Shown here: positions 1 to 10,515 of the stretch, in pieces
How the letters are laid out: every line of letters starts with the position of its first letter
Position numbering within the stretch: position 1 is the stretch's first letter
Assembly: GCF_003255815.1 (NCBI RefSeq)
Contig: NC_037681.1
Coordinates: 85,353,703 to 85,417,702, forward strand
DNA: 64,000 bases
Direction of reading: 5' to 3'
Source of the DNA: Theropithecus gelada
Lineage: Eukaryota; Chordata; Mammalia; Primates; Cercopithecidae
Translations under genes and position numbers: made by a program
Notes under the pieces: generated by a model
Told to the model about the DNA's origin: nothing
The model's database searches: none
Seen by the model: the letters and a program-made list of their open reading frames with translations, nothing else

Positions 1-901
1 TAATTTTGTAAATTTGCCCTACTTCTTTAAAAATTAAGATATATGAGAATTTAAGGATGTTAAACTCTAACTCAGAATTTATGTATTCAAGTAGAGGCTG
101 GTTAAGGGCCTGGCAGTGGCTTATATGAATACAAATCTCGGTGCTGCCATATACTACCTATGAAGTCTTTGGCAAGTGACTTAACCTCTCTATGCCTCAT
201 TTTCTTCATCTGTAAAAAAGGGGCAACAAGACCTGCTTCACAGAGGTGTAATGATTAAATAAGCTAATATATGTAAAACGCTTAGAATCGTTTCTGGCAA
301 AAAAAAATGCTCAATAAATATTAGCTACTTTATGATTATGAGGCATAAATTATTCTAGTACTCTTAATGCTATGGGATAGCCATAGAACTAACCAAACTA
401 AATTTAACTTTTAGGACATTTATTATTCAACTCATTATGGTTCTGACTTTTTAAAAAAGTAGTGAATAATGAACTTTAATTCTTCAAGGCACTATTAGCT
501 CAGTGGTAACTAAATGTTATTCATAAGTTTATACAGTACCATAGTTTCAAAGCACTAAGAAGCTTAATTTAATTATTTTCTGAGCCAAACTGTGGTAATT
601 TTTTTTCAAATAGACAATTTCTAAACGTGGACATGTTTATCGTGGCTTCCAGTTTTATTCTGAAAAAGAAATTCTTTACAAACACGACAGATATACTTCA
701 AAGAAGTAGTAATGGGAAGTTTATGCCAGTTATTACTAAAAATTTGAATGGAACCAATGCAAAATCCAAACATGAAAAGCCTCGTACTCAAAACTGACCT
801 AATCTTAGATGTGTTGTTTTTTTCCCCCACACTATCAAAATGAAGCTTCTTTTTTATCCCCACTTTATCATTACATTTTCAGACATCTCTTTTTCTTTTT
901 C
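1..901. other. Intergenic or intronic DNA with a MIR
   Basis: No gene is seen. Positions about 100-330 look like a plus-strand MIR SINE, with the typical core wording of slow discrimination, 'agtgacttaacctctctatg' and 'cttcatctgtaaaa', followed by a 'gcttagaatc' block and a tail ending in 'ctcaataaatattagct'. The rest is AT-rich single-copy-looking sequence with no convincing exon. Confidence 0.6.
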
Positions 902-1206
902 TTTTTTTTTTTTTTTTTTTTTTTGAGACTGCATCTCACTTTGTTTCTCAGGCTGGAGTACAGTGGTGTGATCTGCGCTTACTGCAACCTCCGTCTCCCA
1001 GGTTCAAACGATTCTCATGCCTCAGCCTCCCGAGCAGCTGGGACTACAGGTGCACACCGCTACACCTGGCTAATTTTTGTATTTTTAGTAGAGATGGGGT
1101 TTTATCATGTTGGCCAGGCTGGTCTGGAAATGCTGACCTCAAGTGATCCACCTGCCTTGGCCTCCCAAAGTGCTGGGATTACAGGCGTGAGCCACCGTGC
1201 CTGGCC
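902..1206 (-). mobile_element. Alu (AluS-like), antisense
   Basis: A T run at 902-924 is followed by a full-length antisense Alu ending in 'gcctggcc'. Both arms and the central A-rich linker are present. The antisense strand accounts for the apparent open frame at 809-1234, whose protein contains the usual antisense Alu wording (GQAGLEMLTSSDPPALASQS). Subfamily is judged by eye only. Confidence 0.95.
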
Positions 1207-2840
1207 ACCATCCTTTAACTTTAATGATGATTAACACATCATTAGACTTCATTTCATTGTCCCTTTTCAATAGGGATGCTCTTTTGAAATAAATGTCTCT
1301 TTCTCTCTTTGCAAAAAATCATAAGACCTAAAATCTGATGAATTTATCATATCACATCATCAAAAGAGTCTGCCTTTAACACACACAGCACCATAGGTTT
1401 TGGTAGAAACAATCTGAAAAGCTTTAATTAACTAAGAATCTACTACATCCCAATGTATATACCATTTATCTTAGTCCAAAGACCATGATTTTGTGTCTTG
1501 ATTGGTGTATTTGTTTTTTTCTGAGTTTTGAAAGAGACCCCCTTTGTGCAGGCTCAGCCTCCCTGCCCCCAGCTTTTTGCAGTAAAACATCTGAACTTTG
1601 TCAGCAGCTCTTTCATCCTTTCATCTGGTCCTTGATTTGAAAAGCAAGATAATATACTGGGCCACAGCCTAAGCTCCAGTAAAAGCCTGACCTTGTGATA
1701 TAAGTTGTAGCCTAACCTCAAATCACACTTATGCATCAGCATACACCATTACTATAACAATAATAACTTCTGACAGTATTGAGTGTTTTACCTGTATTAA
1801 CTTACTTGGTCCTCACAACAAACCGATGAGGTAGATACTATTTTCATGCTGACTTGATAGATGGAAAATTGGAGGAAAAGCGCGATTAAGTAACATAACC
1901 AAAGTTACACATATTGTGAGTGATGCTGACATGATTTAAACCCAGGTGGTCTGAGCCAGGGCCCATCCTCTTAATGACTGTGTTATACTCTCTCAATTTT
2001 GGGCAAGTGAGAAATAAAAAATGCAGTGATGTGAGCTGCATCATCATACATTTAGTTTACTCAAATTCAATTATATGTGCTCAATTAAAAATGAAAACTG
2101 ATTGTCAACTGATCACAGGATATTTAAAAAGAAAAAGAAAATTGAAAATAACAACTTAATGTATACAATTCCTCATTTTATTCATCACATACCTACAAGC
2201 AGAGAGACAGGGAACTAATTCTTTTGTACCCTCAGTTAATTTCCATACTTAAGTATCCCTCATTAATGACCCAAGTACTTCTTCTTAATGAGAGTATTTA
2301 ATTAAACTGAGCATGGCTTTGGTGTAAAGAGTCACATTTTTTTCATTTAACATTAGTTGTATACAAGTCAACTATTTCATCTGGTGCTTAAGTGAAGAAT
2401 ATTCTGCTGCTTCCAGGGAGAGCTGGCTCTCTATGGAGATGGAAAGGCAGTCCCCACTGTGCACCTTCCTAAGAGATTTATAAGAACAATTTTGACCAAT
2501 GCCATTTTTGCCTTACATGCTAACTTCAAAATCTATTTCAGCCCCTAGAAGCAACTCCACCACATGCATTGTCGCTGTATGTGTTACATCAGTAACAGTT
2601 GGTAATAGGGGCCACATAATTACAGAATGCAATTCATGCTCTTCCAGGCCATCACTGTAGCCTTGCAGACTCTTCTTATATTCCTAATAGCATCTCTTCG
2701 GTGCTTCCCCACTCTCCACGAGTCTCAAAAAGTTCCACAGTTCAAAAAGATCCAACTCATAGCAGTTAACAATAATACTTCATAAGATAGGGGCCACGCA
2801 GCATCAATTCTCTCCATGTACTTTACTTTCACCACAAAAC
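1207..2840. other. Mostly unique DNA with one old SINE/LINE fragment
   Basis: About 1,760-1,965 resembles a MIR or L2 fragment: 'gtcctcacaac' and 'gatgaggtagatactatttt' are the usual wording. The rest (1,207-1,760 and 1,970-2,840) shows no repeat I recognise, and no open frame with coding character. Confidence 0.55.
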
Positions 2841-2968
2841 CCTGTATCCTTATCCAGCCCTTCCTGCTATAAATTGGAATCTAGTCTCATCACTTTACTG
2901 AAACTGCTTCCTCAAAAGCCACTGATGTCCTGCTTGCCAGATCCAATCACTTCTTAGTCTTCATTGGA
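2841..2968 (+). mobile_element. L2-like fragment
   Basis: The stretch resembles the L2 LINE 3' portion ('ttcctgctataaa', 'actgaaactgcttcctcaaa', 'gccactgatgtcc'). It is short and diverged. It ends against a TC microsatellite. The family call rests on recalled wording. Confidence 0.45.
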
Positions 2969-2974
2969 CTCTCA

Positions 2975-3008
<34 letters not shown>

Positions 3009-3026
3009 GTCTCTCTCTCTCTTTCT
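2969..3026. repeat. (TC)n microsatellite
   Basis: CT dinucleotide tract of about 58 bases with three interruptions by GT or TT. It lies just before the broken MER5A element. Confidence 0.95.
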
Positions 3027-3077
3027 GGCAGGGATTCTCAACCCTGGCTACCAATTACAAGCTTGTAGTACAAAAAC
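3027..3077 (-). mobile_element. MER5A-like DNA transposon, first piece
   Basis: 'gattctcaaccctggcta' is the terminal inverted repeat wording of MER5A, a non-autonomous hAT-Charlie element. The sequence stops where L1 begins at about 3,078 and resumes at about 4,935. The flanks 'ttgtagtacaaa' (about 3,064-3,075) and 'ttgcagtacaaa' (about 4,921-4,932) look like the target-site duplication of the L1 insertion. Strand is nominal because the element is nearly palindromic. Confidence 0.7.
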
Positions 3078-3570
3078 ATCAACTCAAGATGGATTAAAGA
3101 CCTATATGTAAAATCCAAACTATAAAAGCCCTGGAAGACAACCTGGGAAATATCATTTTGGACATAGGAACTGGCAAAGAATTCATGATGAAAATGCCAA
3201 AAGCAATTGCAATGAAAGCAAAAGTCAATAAATGGGACCTAATTATACTAAAGAACTTCTGCACAGCAAAATAAACTATCACAGAGTAAACAGGCAACCT
3301 ACAGAATGGGAGATAATATTTGCAAATGTACATCTGACAAAGGTCTGATACCCAGAATCTACAAGGAACTTGGGGAAATGTACAAGCAAAAAACAACCCC
3401 ATTAAAAAGTGGGCAAATAACATGAACAGACACTTTTTAAAAGACATACACGTTCCAACAAGCATATGAAAAAATGTTCAATATCACTAGTCATTACAGA
3501 AATGCAAATGAAAACCACAATGAGATATCATCTCACCAGTCAGAATGGTTATTATAAAAAAGTAAAAACA
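3078..3570 (+). mobile_element. L1 ORF2 3' part, first piece
   Basis: Plus-strand L1 sequence from the last part of ORF2, 5'-truncated at 3,078. It reads through 'caagatggattaaagaccta', 'tgggacctaattatacta' and 'aatgagatatcatctcacc'. Divergence from modern L1 looks moderate, which suggests a primate L1PA/L1PB-age insertion. The antisense open frame at 3,094-3,465 is a shadow of this element. It is interrupted by an Alu and continues at about 3,890. Confidence 0.9.
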
Positions 3571-3854
3571 GGCCGGGCGCGGTGGCTCAAGCCTGTAATC
3601 CCAGCACTTTGGGAGGCCGAGGCGGGCGGATCACGAGGTCAGGAGATCGAGACCATCCTGGCTAACATGGTGAAACCCCGTCTCTACTAAAAATACGAAA
3701 AAAACTAGCCGGGCGTGGTGGCGGGCGCCTGTAGTCCCAGCTACTCGGAGGCTGAGGCAGGAGAATGGCCTGAACCTGGGAGGCGGAGCTTGCAGTGAGC
3801 CGAGATCGTGCCACTGCACTCCAGCCTGGGTGACACAGCGCGAGACTCCGTCTC

Positions 3855-3882
<28 letters not shown>
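3571..3882 (+). mobile_element. AluY, AluYRa-like, inserted in L1
   Basis: Full-length young-looking Alu starting 'ggccgggcgcggtgg' and ending in a 28-base A tail. The flanking 'aaaaaagtaaaaaca' (3,556-3,570 and again after the tail) is a clean target-site duplication. It has CAAGCC where human AluY has CACGCC, and AAAACTAGCC in the linker, two changes of the Old World monkey AluYRa group. The right arm keeps the ordinary GAGCCGAGATCG. It may be an intermediate of that lineage. Confidence 0.9.
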
Positions 3883-3886
<4 letters not shown>

Positions 3887-4575
3887 AACAAACAAACAAA
3901 CAAAAAACCAGATGGTGGCGAGGTTGCAGAGAAAGGGGAATGCTTATACACTGCTGGTGGGAGTGTAAATTAGTTCAGTCATTGTGGAAAGCAGTGTGGA
4001 GATTCCTCAAATAACTAAAAACAGAAGTACCATTTGACCCAGCAATCCCACTACTGGGTATATACCCAAAGGCATATAAATCGTTCTATCATAAAGACAC
4101 ATGTATGTGTATGCTCACTGCAGCACTATTCACAATATCAAAGAAATGGAATCAAACTAAATGCCCATGAACAGTAGACTGGATAAAGAAAATGTGCGAT
4201 ATATACACAATGGAATACCATGCAGCAATAAAAAAGAAATACTAAGAAGTCATAAAAAAAATTGGTCTCCAGTTCCACGGAGGTCATTATCCTTAGCAAA
4301 TGAACACAGGAACAGAAAACCAAATACTGCATGTTCTCACTTATAAGTGGGAGCTAAATAATGAGAAGACAGAGACAGAAATAGGAGAACAAGAGACACC
4401 GGGGCCTACTTGAGGGAGCAGGTTTGGAGGAGTAAGAGGTTTAGAAAAAAATAAAAACCTATTGGATACTATGCTTAGTACTGGAGTGATTAAATAACAT
4501 GTATACTAAGCCCCCAAGTCACAAGTTTACCTGTATTACAAACCTGCACATGTACCCCTGAACCTAAAATAAAAG

Positions 4576-4580
<5 letters not shown>
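3883..4580 (+). mobile_element. L1 3' end, second piece
   Basis: Continuation of the same L1: the 'ccagatggtggcgaggttgc' block, 'tgacccagcaatcccacta', 'gggtatatacccaaagg', the ORF2 end near 4,340-4,350, then the 3' UTR ('cacatgtacccctgaaccta'). An AAAC run after the Alu is a mutated duplication and tail. The L1 3' A-rich end is interrupted by another Alu at 4,581. Confidence 0.92.
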
Positions 4581-4612
<32 letters not shown>

Positions 4613-4894
4613 AGACGGAGTTTCTCTCTCATTGCCCAGGCTGGAGTGCAATGGCGCGATCTCGGCTCACTGCAACCTCCGCCTCCCAGGTTCAAGTGAT
4701 GCTCCTGCCTTGATCTCCCCTAGTAGCTGAGATTACAGGCATGTACCATCACGCCTGGCTAATTTTTGTATTTTTAGTAGAGACGGGGTTCCTCCATGTT
4801 GGTCAGGCTGGTCTCGAACTCCCAATCTCGGGTGATCCACCCGCCTCGGCCTCCCAAAGTGCTGGGATTACAGGCATGAGCCACTGTGCCCGGC
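4581..4894 (-). mobile_element. Alu antisense, inserted at the L1 3' tail
   Basis: A T run of about 31 bases at 4,581-4,611 is followed by a full antisense Alu ending 'gtgcccggc'. The flanks 'aagtcaaa' and 'aagttaaa' form a short target-site duplication. Open frames at 4,741-4,977 and 4,774-5,058 on opposite strands come from this Alu. Confidence 0.93.
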
Positions 4895-4934
4895 AAGTTA
4901 AAATATTTTTTAAAAAGAAGTTTGCAGTACAAAG

Positions 4935-5065
4935 AAAAACCGTGATGCCAGGGCCCCACCCACGGATTCCAATTTAAGTGGTCTTGGATTGGCAGAGGCA
5001 TGGGTATTTGCTTAAAGATCCCCAAGTGATTCCAGTGTGAGCCAAGGTCAGGAATCACTACTCCA
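4935..5065 (-). mobile_element. MER5A-like DNA transposon, second piece
   Basis: The wording 'gccagggccccaccca', 'ggcatgggtatttgctt' and 'ccccaagtgattccagtgt' followed by 'gtcaggaatcacta' is the body and other end of MER5A. It completes the element begun at 3,027. The L1 and its two Alus therefore inserted into an older MER5A copy. Confidence 0.75.
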
Positions 5066-5099
5066 CAAAAGTGACCCCACTCATTAACTCACCCCTTCT

Positions 5100-5268
5100 A
5101 CTTGAACCTTTCTCTCCTCCCAACATCCTCCCTCAAGTAGGCCCAGTGTCTCTTGTTCTCCTCCTTTCTGTTCATGTGTTCTCATTATTTAGCTCGCACT
5201 TGTAAGTGAGAACACACAGTATTTGGTTTTCTGTTCCTGTGTGAGCTTGCTAAGGATAATGACCTTAT
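5100..5268 (-). mobile_element. L1 3' UTR fragment, antisense
   Basis: Read on the minus strand, 5,131-5,267 repeats the L1 ORF2 end and 3' UTR seen at 4,280-4,420: 'acacaggaacagaaaacca', 'gagctaaataatgagaac' and 'agacactgggcctacttg'. It is a separate, inverted L1 3' fragment, so the two make inverted arms of about 140 bases separated by about 0.7 kb. Confidence 0.85.
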
Positions 5269-5489
5269 CTTGGTTGCCATGATATCATACTTGCCGGGTA
5301 TTTCTATTTCTCCTGCTGTTCCCCTTCAGCTTTATCCTACTGTTCCTCCTTATCTGGAGTTTCTTTCTCTGATTCCCTTTGCCCTACCCATTGTTCATTT
5401 TCTATTCAACCATTGATTTAAATTGTCTAACAATCCCAAATCTCCATATCTAATCTTAAACTCAAGCTTCGGCTCCAAACCTTCACCTC

Positions 5490-6782
5490 ACATTGATGTT
5501 ATCTCTCTGGAATTCAAATTCCATATGCCCAAAATTATCGTACTGTGTTAATTGCCTCTCTCCCTTCTCCACAGTAGCTATTTCAAACTTTTTGCATTTT
5601 CCTCAAACTCCTCATTCTCCTCATTCTGCTGCTTTGTTTGCAGCAGAAAACTCTGCTCCTACTTCACAGAGAAAATAGAAGCCATTAGCCTCTCTTAACT
5701 TGATCCCAACCCAATGCAGTCACCTACACATGCACCTTCTCTGCACCCAACCCATCTGGGGCTTTTGTTTTCAGCCTCCCTGGAGACCAGGACCTATCAA
5801 TTATTTCCTTTCTCTCTTCTGGATCCTTCCCATCAATATCTAAACATGTCAATGCCCTTCCCCATTTTCAAAAAAGAAACTCAGAAAACTGTTCAACTCC
5901 ACATATTCTCCTAAGTACCACCATCTTTCTTCTCTTTGCAGTCAAAATTCCTAACAAGCTGTCTCCATCCACTTTTTCCCCTTCTCAGTCTCTTTTGGAG
6001 GCCCCTCTCCCTCAGGTATTCCTCAGGATGCTGTCCTCACTTGTTCGCTTATATGCTCTTCCTGTACACTCTCATCTGCTCCCATGATGTCAACTGTGAG
6101 CTATGTCCTGATGCCTCATAAGTTTATCTCCAGCCAGATCTTTGATGACATTCAGATTTACGTCAAATGCCTAACTCTACTGCTCCCCTGAGAAGTCTTA
6201 AAATAAGACTTATAAAAAGTCTTATTTTAAATTCAACATGTCCAAAACAGAACTCATCCTCTTCTCCATGCCTCTCCTGAAACCTGGTCCACTTTCTTTC
6301 TCTCACTGAAAGGCATCATCATCATCCATCCAATCTCCCAACTCAGAGACTGCAGCACAATCCTTCTCTCCTCCTCTTTCCAAGCTCACCACATTGCAAA
6401 CACCAAGGTGTGCCCATTCCACCCCAACTGCTTCAGTTCAGTTCAGGCTGAGATGCTCTCTTGCTTGAATTTCACTGGAACAGAACCCCAGCTAACCAGT
6501 GCAATCCCTCTACAAAGGTGGATCTGATCATGTCACTCAGCTGCTGGGGATGAATAAGACACTTGAATAAAAGTCCAAACTCTTCAGAAGGACACATACA
6601 GTGTTACCCTTGCCTGCTCTTTAACATCCTCTCTCTCCACTGCCCCTACTCCTGCTCTCTGGTCACAGGAATTTCTTGGTCCAAGAGATGCTCCGTGTAC
6701 GCTCTCTCACCTGAAGACCTTTGCAATATTCTTTTGTCCTCTCCAATTTACTCAACTGTCCCTCCTGTTCGCTCTGATTTTA
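5490..6782 (+). mobile_element. L2 LINE fragment
   Basis: The stretch 6,230-6,600 carries recognisable L2 reverse-transcriptase C-terminal wording: 'caacatgtccaaaacagaac', 'cttctctcctcctctttcc' and 'ctgatcatgtcactcagctg'. The preceding 5,560-6,200 matches less clearly. Frames are broken throughout. Interrupted by an Alu at its right end. Confidence 0.6.
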
Positions 6783-7109
6783 TTTTATTATTCTGTTTTG
6801 TTTTATTTTACTTTATTTTATTTGATTTGAGATGGAGTTTTGCTCTTGTTGTCCAGGCTGGATTGCAATGGCATGATCTTGGTTCACTGCAACCTCCACC
6901 TCCCAGGTTCAAGCGATTCTCCTGCCTCAGCCCCCTGAGTAGCTGGGATTACGGGCATATACCACCACACCCGGTTAATTTTGTATTTTTAGTAGAGATG
7001 GGTTTCACCATGTTGGTCAGACTGGTCTCGAACCCCTGACCTCAAGTGATCCACCTGCCTCGGCCTCCCAAAGCACTGGGATTATAGGCGTAAGCCATGG
7101 CGCCCAGCC
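6783..7109 (-). mobile_element. Alu antisense with TTTTA-rich tail
   Basis: Antisense Alu from a degenerated T-rich tail to 'cgcccagcc'. The flanks 'ctctgatttta' (about 6,772-6,782) and 'ctctgatttta' (after 7,112) form an exact target-site duplication. The open frame at 6,563-7,039 runs from L2 into this Alu and is not a gene. Confidence 0.92.
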
Positions 7110-7159
7110 TCCCTCTGATTTTAAATGCTGTATTTATCGTATGTTAAATTTAGTTCCTT

Positions 7160-7670
7160 CTATAGCAGGGTTTATAACAAGAAAAAGAGAAAAAAGAAGA
7201 AAAAAATTTGGTTCTAAGTCCTTTTTTTTCCCCCTGGATTCTATTCTGTTTCAATGATCTGTTTGTCTCTTCTTGTGCTAATGCCACAATGTTTAAATTT
7301 AAGATATACTTTTATACCTGGTAGGACTATTCCTCTCAATCTTCTTCATTCAAATTGTGAGGAACCTCAGAATAAGTTTATCAAACTAAAATTCCACTGG
7401 GACTTTTGGTTGGAATTACACTGAATCTACAGATCCCTTTGGGGAAAACTAATATTTTCTCTTCTAGAAATATGTTTCTCCATGAATTTAATTCTTCAAT
7501 AAATTTTTTTTGCAGTATGTGTCACAGAATTATTAATTTTTTTCTTGGGTATTTTATAATTTTAATTGCTATGGTGATTGGAATTTTATTTCTTTAAATT
7601 GATCACTGGTGGTTTACAGGAGAGGTACTGACTTCTGTATACTTACTTTGCATCTGGCCACCTTACTGTT
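7160..7670 (-). mobile_element. Old L1 ORF2 fragment, antisense
   Basis: Antisense L1 wording is clear: 'tgtttcaatgatctgtttgt', 'cttgtgctaatgccaca', 'ctgaatctacagatcccttt' and 'acttctgtatacttactttg'. Compared with recalled L1 sequence it is strongly diverged, so an old L1M or early L1P copy. Confidence 0.75.
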
Positions 7671-7996
7671 TTATTTGTACTCCAGGAGACTGAAAGAGTA
7701 TTTATGGGGTTCCACAGGAAAGAATAAAACAACAGCTGAAGCAGGTTTGTAGGCAAAATAATGAAGTCCGTTTAAGAAAGAGTAGGCTTAAAGTGACAAT
7801 ATTATATATAGCTGAAGATGTCAGGAAAGTATATAGAAACAAAGAACTGGAGCAGAGGGGAGAGGCGTGGGCTGGACAAGATGTAGGAGTCACACGCATA
7901 CAGGTAAGAGGTGAAAATACTGCTTAAGGGCAATGTCATGCCAGGATTAATGAAGAAAACTGCTTCTCTATTCTAAAATCTTCTATTAAAAACAGA
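7671..7996. other. Unassigned DNA before an Alu
   Basis: About 325 bases of AG-rich sequence. No gene is seen. The antisense frame at 7,702-7,899 has no domain or coding signature that I can recognise. Confidence 0.4.
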
Positions 7997-8301
7997 GGCC
8001 GGGCGCAGTGGCTCACGCCTGTAATCCCAGCACTTTGGGAAGTCGAGGCAGGAGGCTCACCTAAGGTCAGGAGTTCAAGACCACCCTGGCCAACATGGCA
8101 AAACCCCTTCTCTACTAAAGATATAAAACTTAGCCAGGCATGGTGGTGGGAGCCTGTAATCCCAGCTACCCAGGAGGCTGAGGCAGGAGACTCGCTTGAA
8201 TCCGGAAGATGGAGGTTGCAGTGAGCCAACATCACGCCACTGCACTCTGGCCTGGGAGACAGAGCAATATTCTGTCTCAAAAATAAAAATTAAAATAAAA
8301 G
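7997..8301 (+). mobile_element. Alu (AluS-like)
   Basis: Full-length plus-strand Alu from 'ggccgggcgcagtgg' to an A-rich tail broken by T. Several CpG positions are decayed, which suggests AluSx or AluJ age. It explains the antisense frame at 7,936-8,280. Confidence 0.93.
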
Positions 8302-9869
8302 ACAGAAAAATACATTTTTATATTGTGTGGTGGTTTCATACTACAGTTATGGAGTACAGACCTGTATAAAAAAGTTCTTTTTCCAAAAGAACTTCAGGAG
8401 ACCAAGGGTGGGGTCTCCTGACTGTAGATATGACTACTACATTACTACCGTGGGATTCACGTGAAAAAAAGATTCTGACGATCAAACGTAAAGGCAGGAA
8501 ACGGGTGGAGGGAAGAGGAAATGCTGAACTACAAGGTCATGGTCAGGAAACCAATTTGGCAAGGTATGTGGAAAACCAAGGCATATAGAATCAAATACCA
8601 CATACAGTAGTGCAGAGACCAAAGCCAGCTTTGTTTTCAGTAGCAGGACTCAAATGGCAGAGTGAAGGCCAGTGCCTGCTGTCAACAGTGGGAACCTCCT
8701 CAAAATTCCCTGTTGGGCTCATTTTCTTTTAGTCACTCTTATGGGTAAGACAGGCTTTTTAATGGATCCCAGACAAAAAGCTGTCTAGGTCCTAAGAAAT
8801 GCATTAGTAATAAATGCCTATTGCTGGTAGCCAGCAATGTATACAAAATCTCCTTATCATTCATTTCCATATTTTTTAAATAAGTCAAAGAACAATACTT
8901 GTAAATCACATAATAAAAGAAAATTAAGATATGTATGTATAGTTAGATCCTAATTTTATGAAAGGTGTGTGTGTGTTCATTGAAAAAACAAGAAGGACAT
9001 TTATCAAAATGTTAAAAGTGAGTATCAGTAAGGAGTAAAATGCAGCAGTTTTTATTTTTAACATATTCTTTTCTGCATTTTTACATAGTTTTCCACAATG
9101 AATATATATATTGATGTGGTAATAAGGAAAAATACAAGTGTTACAAAAAACATAAATCAAAATTGTGATATCAAAGGAAAATAATCACAACTGTAATGTA
9201 GAATTTCAGACGACTCAGGAAGATAGGAATTCTGATTAAATCTCCAAATTTTCAGAATATGAGTAATAAAACAAAGGAAGATGTACACCTAAATTTCTCC
9301 TTTGTAGAAAGCTGGAATATAACAGTCTTTTAAGGACTAAGGGTGAAATCCACAAAAGTAAGTGTAACAGCATGAAAAGGGAAGGTAACTGACACTCTCA
9401 TGATGCAGAGAGAATAAAGAAGAGGTTAGAGAAGACAAGCAGCTCAAAAACCACCCCTTAAAAACAGCATACTTTTTGGGAAATGAATCCAACATCTCTC
9501 TCAAATGATAAGGTCTACAGAGTTAACAGTGTCTTCTCCATATGAAGTGCTTGCTAGGTGCTATAGGGGATATAAAGAATTACCCACAGTATTATGGGAG
9601 CTAGTGTTGATAGGGGTGGAAGTAGGGAAAAAAAGTAAATCAATAATAACGCATTATAATAATGAGAAGTAGCATAGCATGGCAGGTAAGAGTGGGCTCT
9701 AGAGTCTGAAGCTTTTCAGCTGTCTGACCTCGAGCAAGTCACTTAACTTCTGTCTTAGATTCTTCACCTGTAAAATAATAATAGCAATATTACCTCATAG
9801 GGTTGAAGGGAAGGGTTGGTGAAAACACGAAGAGTTTAGGACAGTCCTAAAACATTTAAAATATTTGCT
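8302..9869. other. Unique DNA with L1M-like and MIR pieces
   Basis: About 8,890-9,165 has wording of an old L1 3' UTR ('ttctgcatttttacatagtt', 'gaatatatatattgatgtgg'). About 9,670-9,860 is a MIR: 'gctgtctgacctcgagcaag' and 'tcacctgtaaaataataata'. The remaining sequence has no recognised gene or repeat. Confidence 0.55.
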
Positions 9870-10176
9870 GGCTGGGCTCAGTGGCTCACGCCTGTAATCC
9901 CAGCACTTTGTGAGGCGGAGGCAGATGGATCACCTGAGGTCAGGAGTTCGAGACCAGCCTGACTAACATGGTGAAACCCCATCTCTACTAAATACAAAAA
10001 AATTAGCTGGGCATGGTGGCACAGGCCTGTAATCTGAGCTACTTGAGGGGCTGAAACAGGAAAATTGCTTATACGGGAGGTGGAGGTTGCAGTGAGCCGA
10101 GATTGCGCCATTACCCTCCAGCCTGGGCAACAAGAGTGAAAACTCCGTCTCAAAAAACAAACTAATAAAAAACCAC
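9870..10176 (+). mobile_element. Alu (AluS/J-like)
   Basis: Full-length plus Alu. The 7-base 'atttgct' at 9,863-9,869 and 10,177-10,183 is a probable target-site duplication. It lies only about 45 bases from an antisense Alu, making a close inverted pair. Confidence 0.92.
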
Positions 10177-10221
10177 ATTTGCTATGATTTTGTGCCTACT
10201 GTGTAGTGATGTGCTAATATT

Positions 10222-10515
10222 TTCTTTCTTTCTTTTTTGTTTTTTTGAGACAGGGTCTGCTGGAGTGCAGTGATGCAATCTTGCTCACTGCAATCCCCGC
10301 CTCCTGGGCTCAAGTGATTCCCCCACCTCAGCTTCCCAAGTAACTGGGACCACAGGAGTGTGCCACCATGCCCGGCTAATTTTTTGTACTTTTTTGTAGA
10401 GAAACAAGGTTTTGCCATGTTGCCCAGGCCGGTCTTGAACTCCTGAGCTCAAGTGATTCACTGCCTTGGCCTCCCAAAGTGCTGGGATTACAGGCGTCAG
10501 CCACCACGCCCAGCC
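10222..10515 (-). mobile_element. AluJ-like, antisense, with small deletion
   Basis: Antisense Alu ending 'cacgcccagcc'. A block after 'gagacagggtctgctgg' is missing, where 'ctctgtcgcccaggc' would be expected. Flanks 'aatattttct' and 'aatgttttct' resemble a duplicated target site. Confidence 0.9.

Noticed and set aside
809..1234. 141-codon frame and many similar ones across the window (for example 3,662-3,895, 6,563-7,039, 7,936-8,280, 23,857-24,193, 52,867-53,160)
   Set aside because: They lie in antisense or sense Alu sequence and translate to the standard Alu-derived peptides (GQAGLELLTS, ASASQSAGITG).
2969..3026. CRISPR-like or satellite array
   Set aside because: It is a simple TC microsatellite. 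No spaced direct repeats of CRISPR type occur anywhere in the window.
3094..3465. 123-codon minus frame
   Set aside because: It is the antisense of an L1 ORF2 segment.
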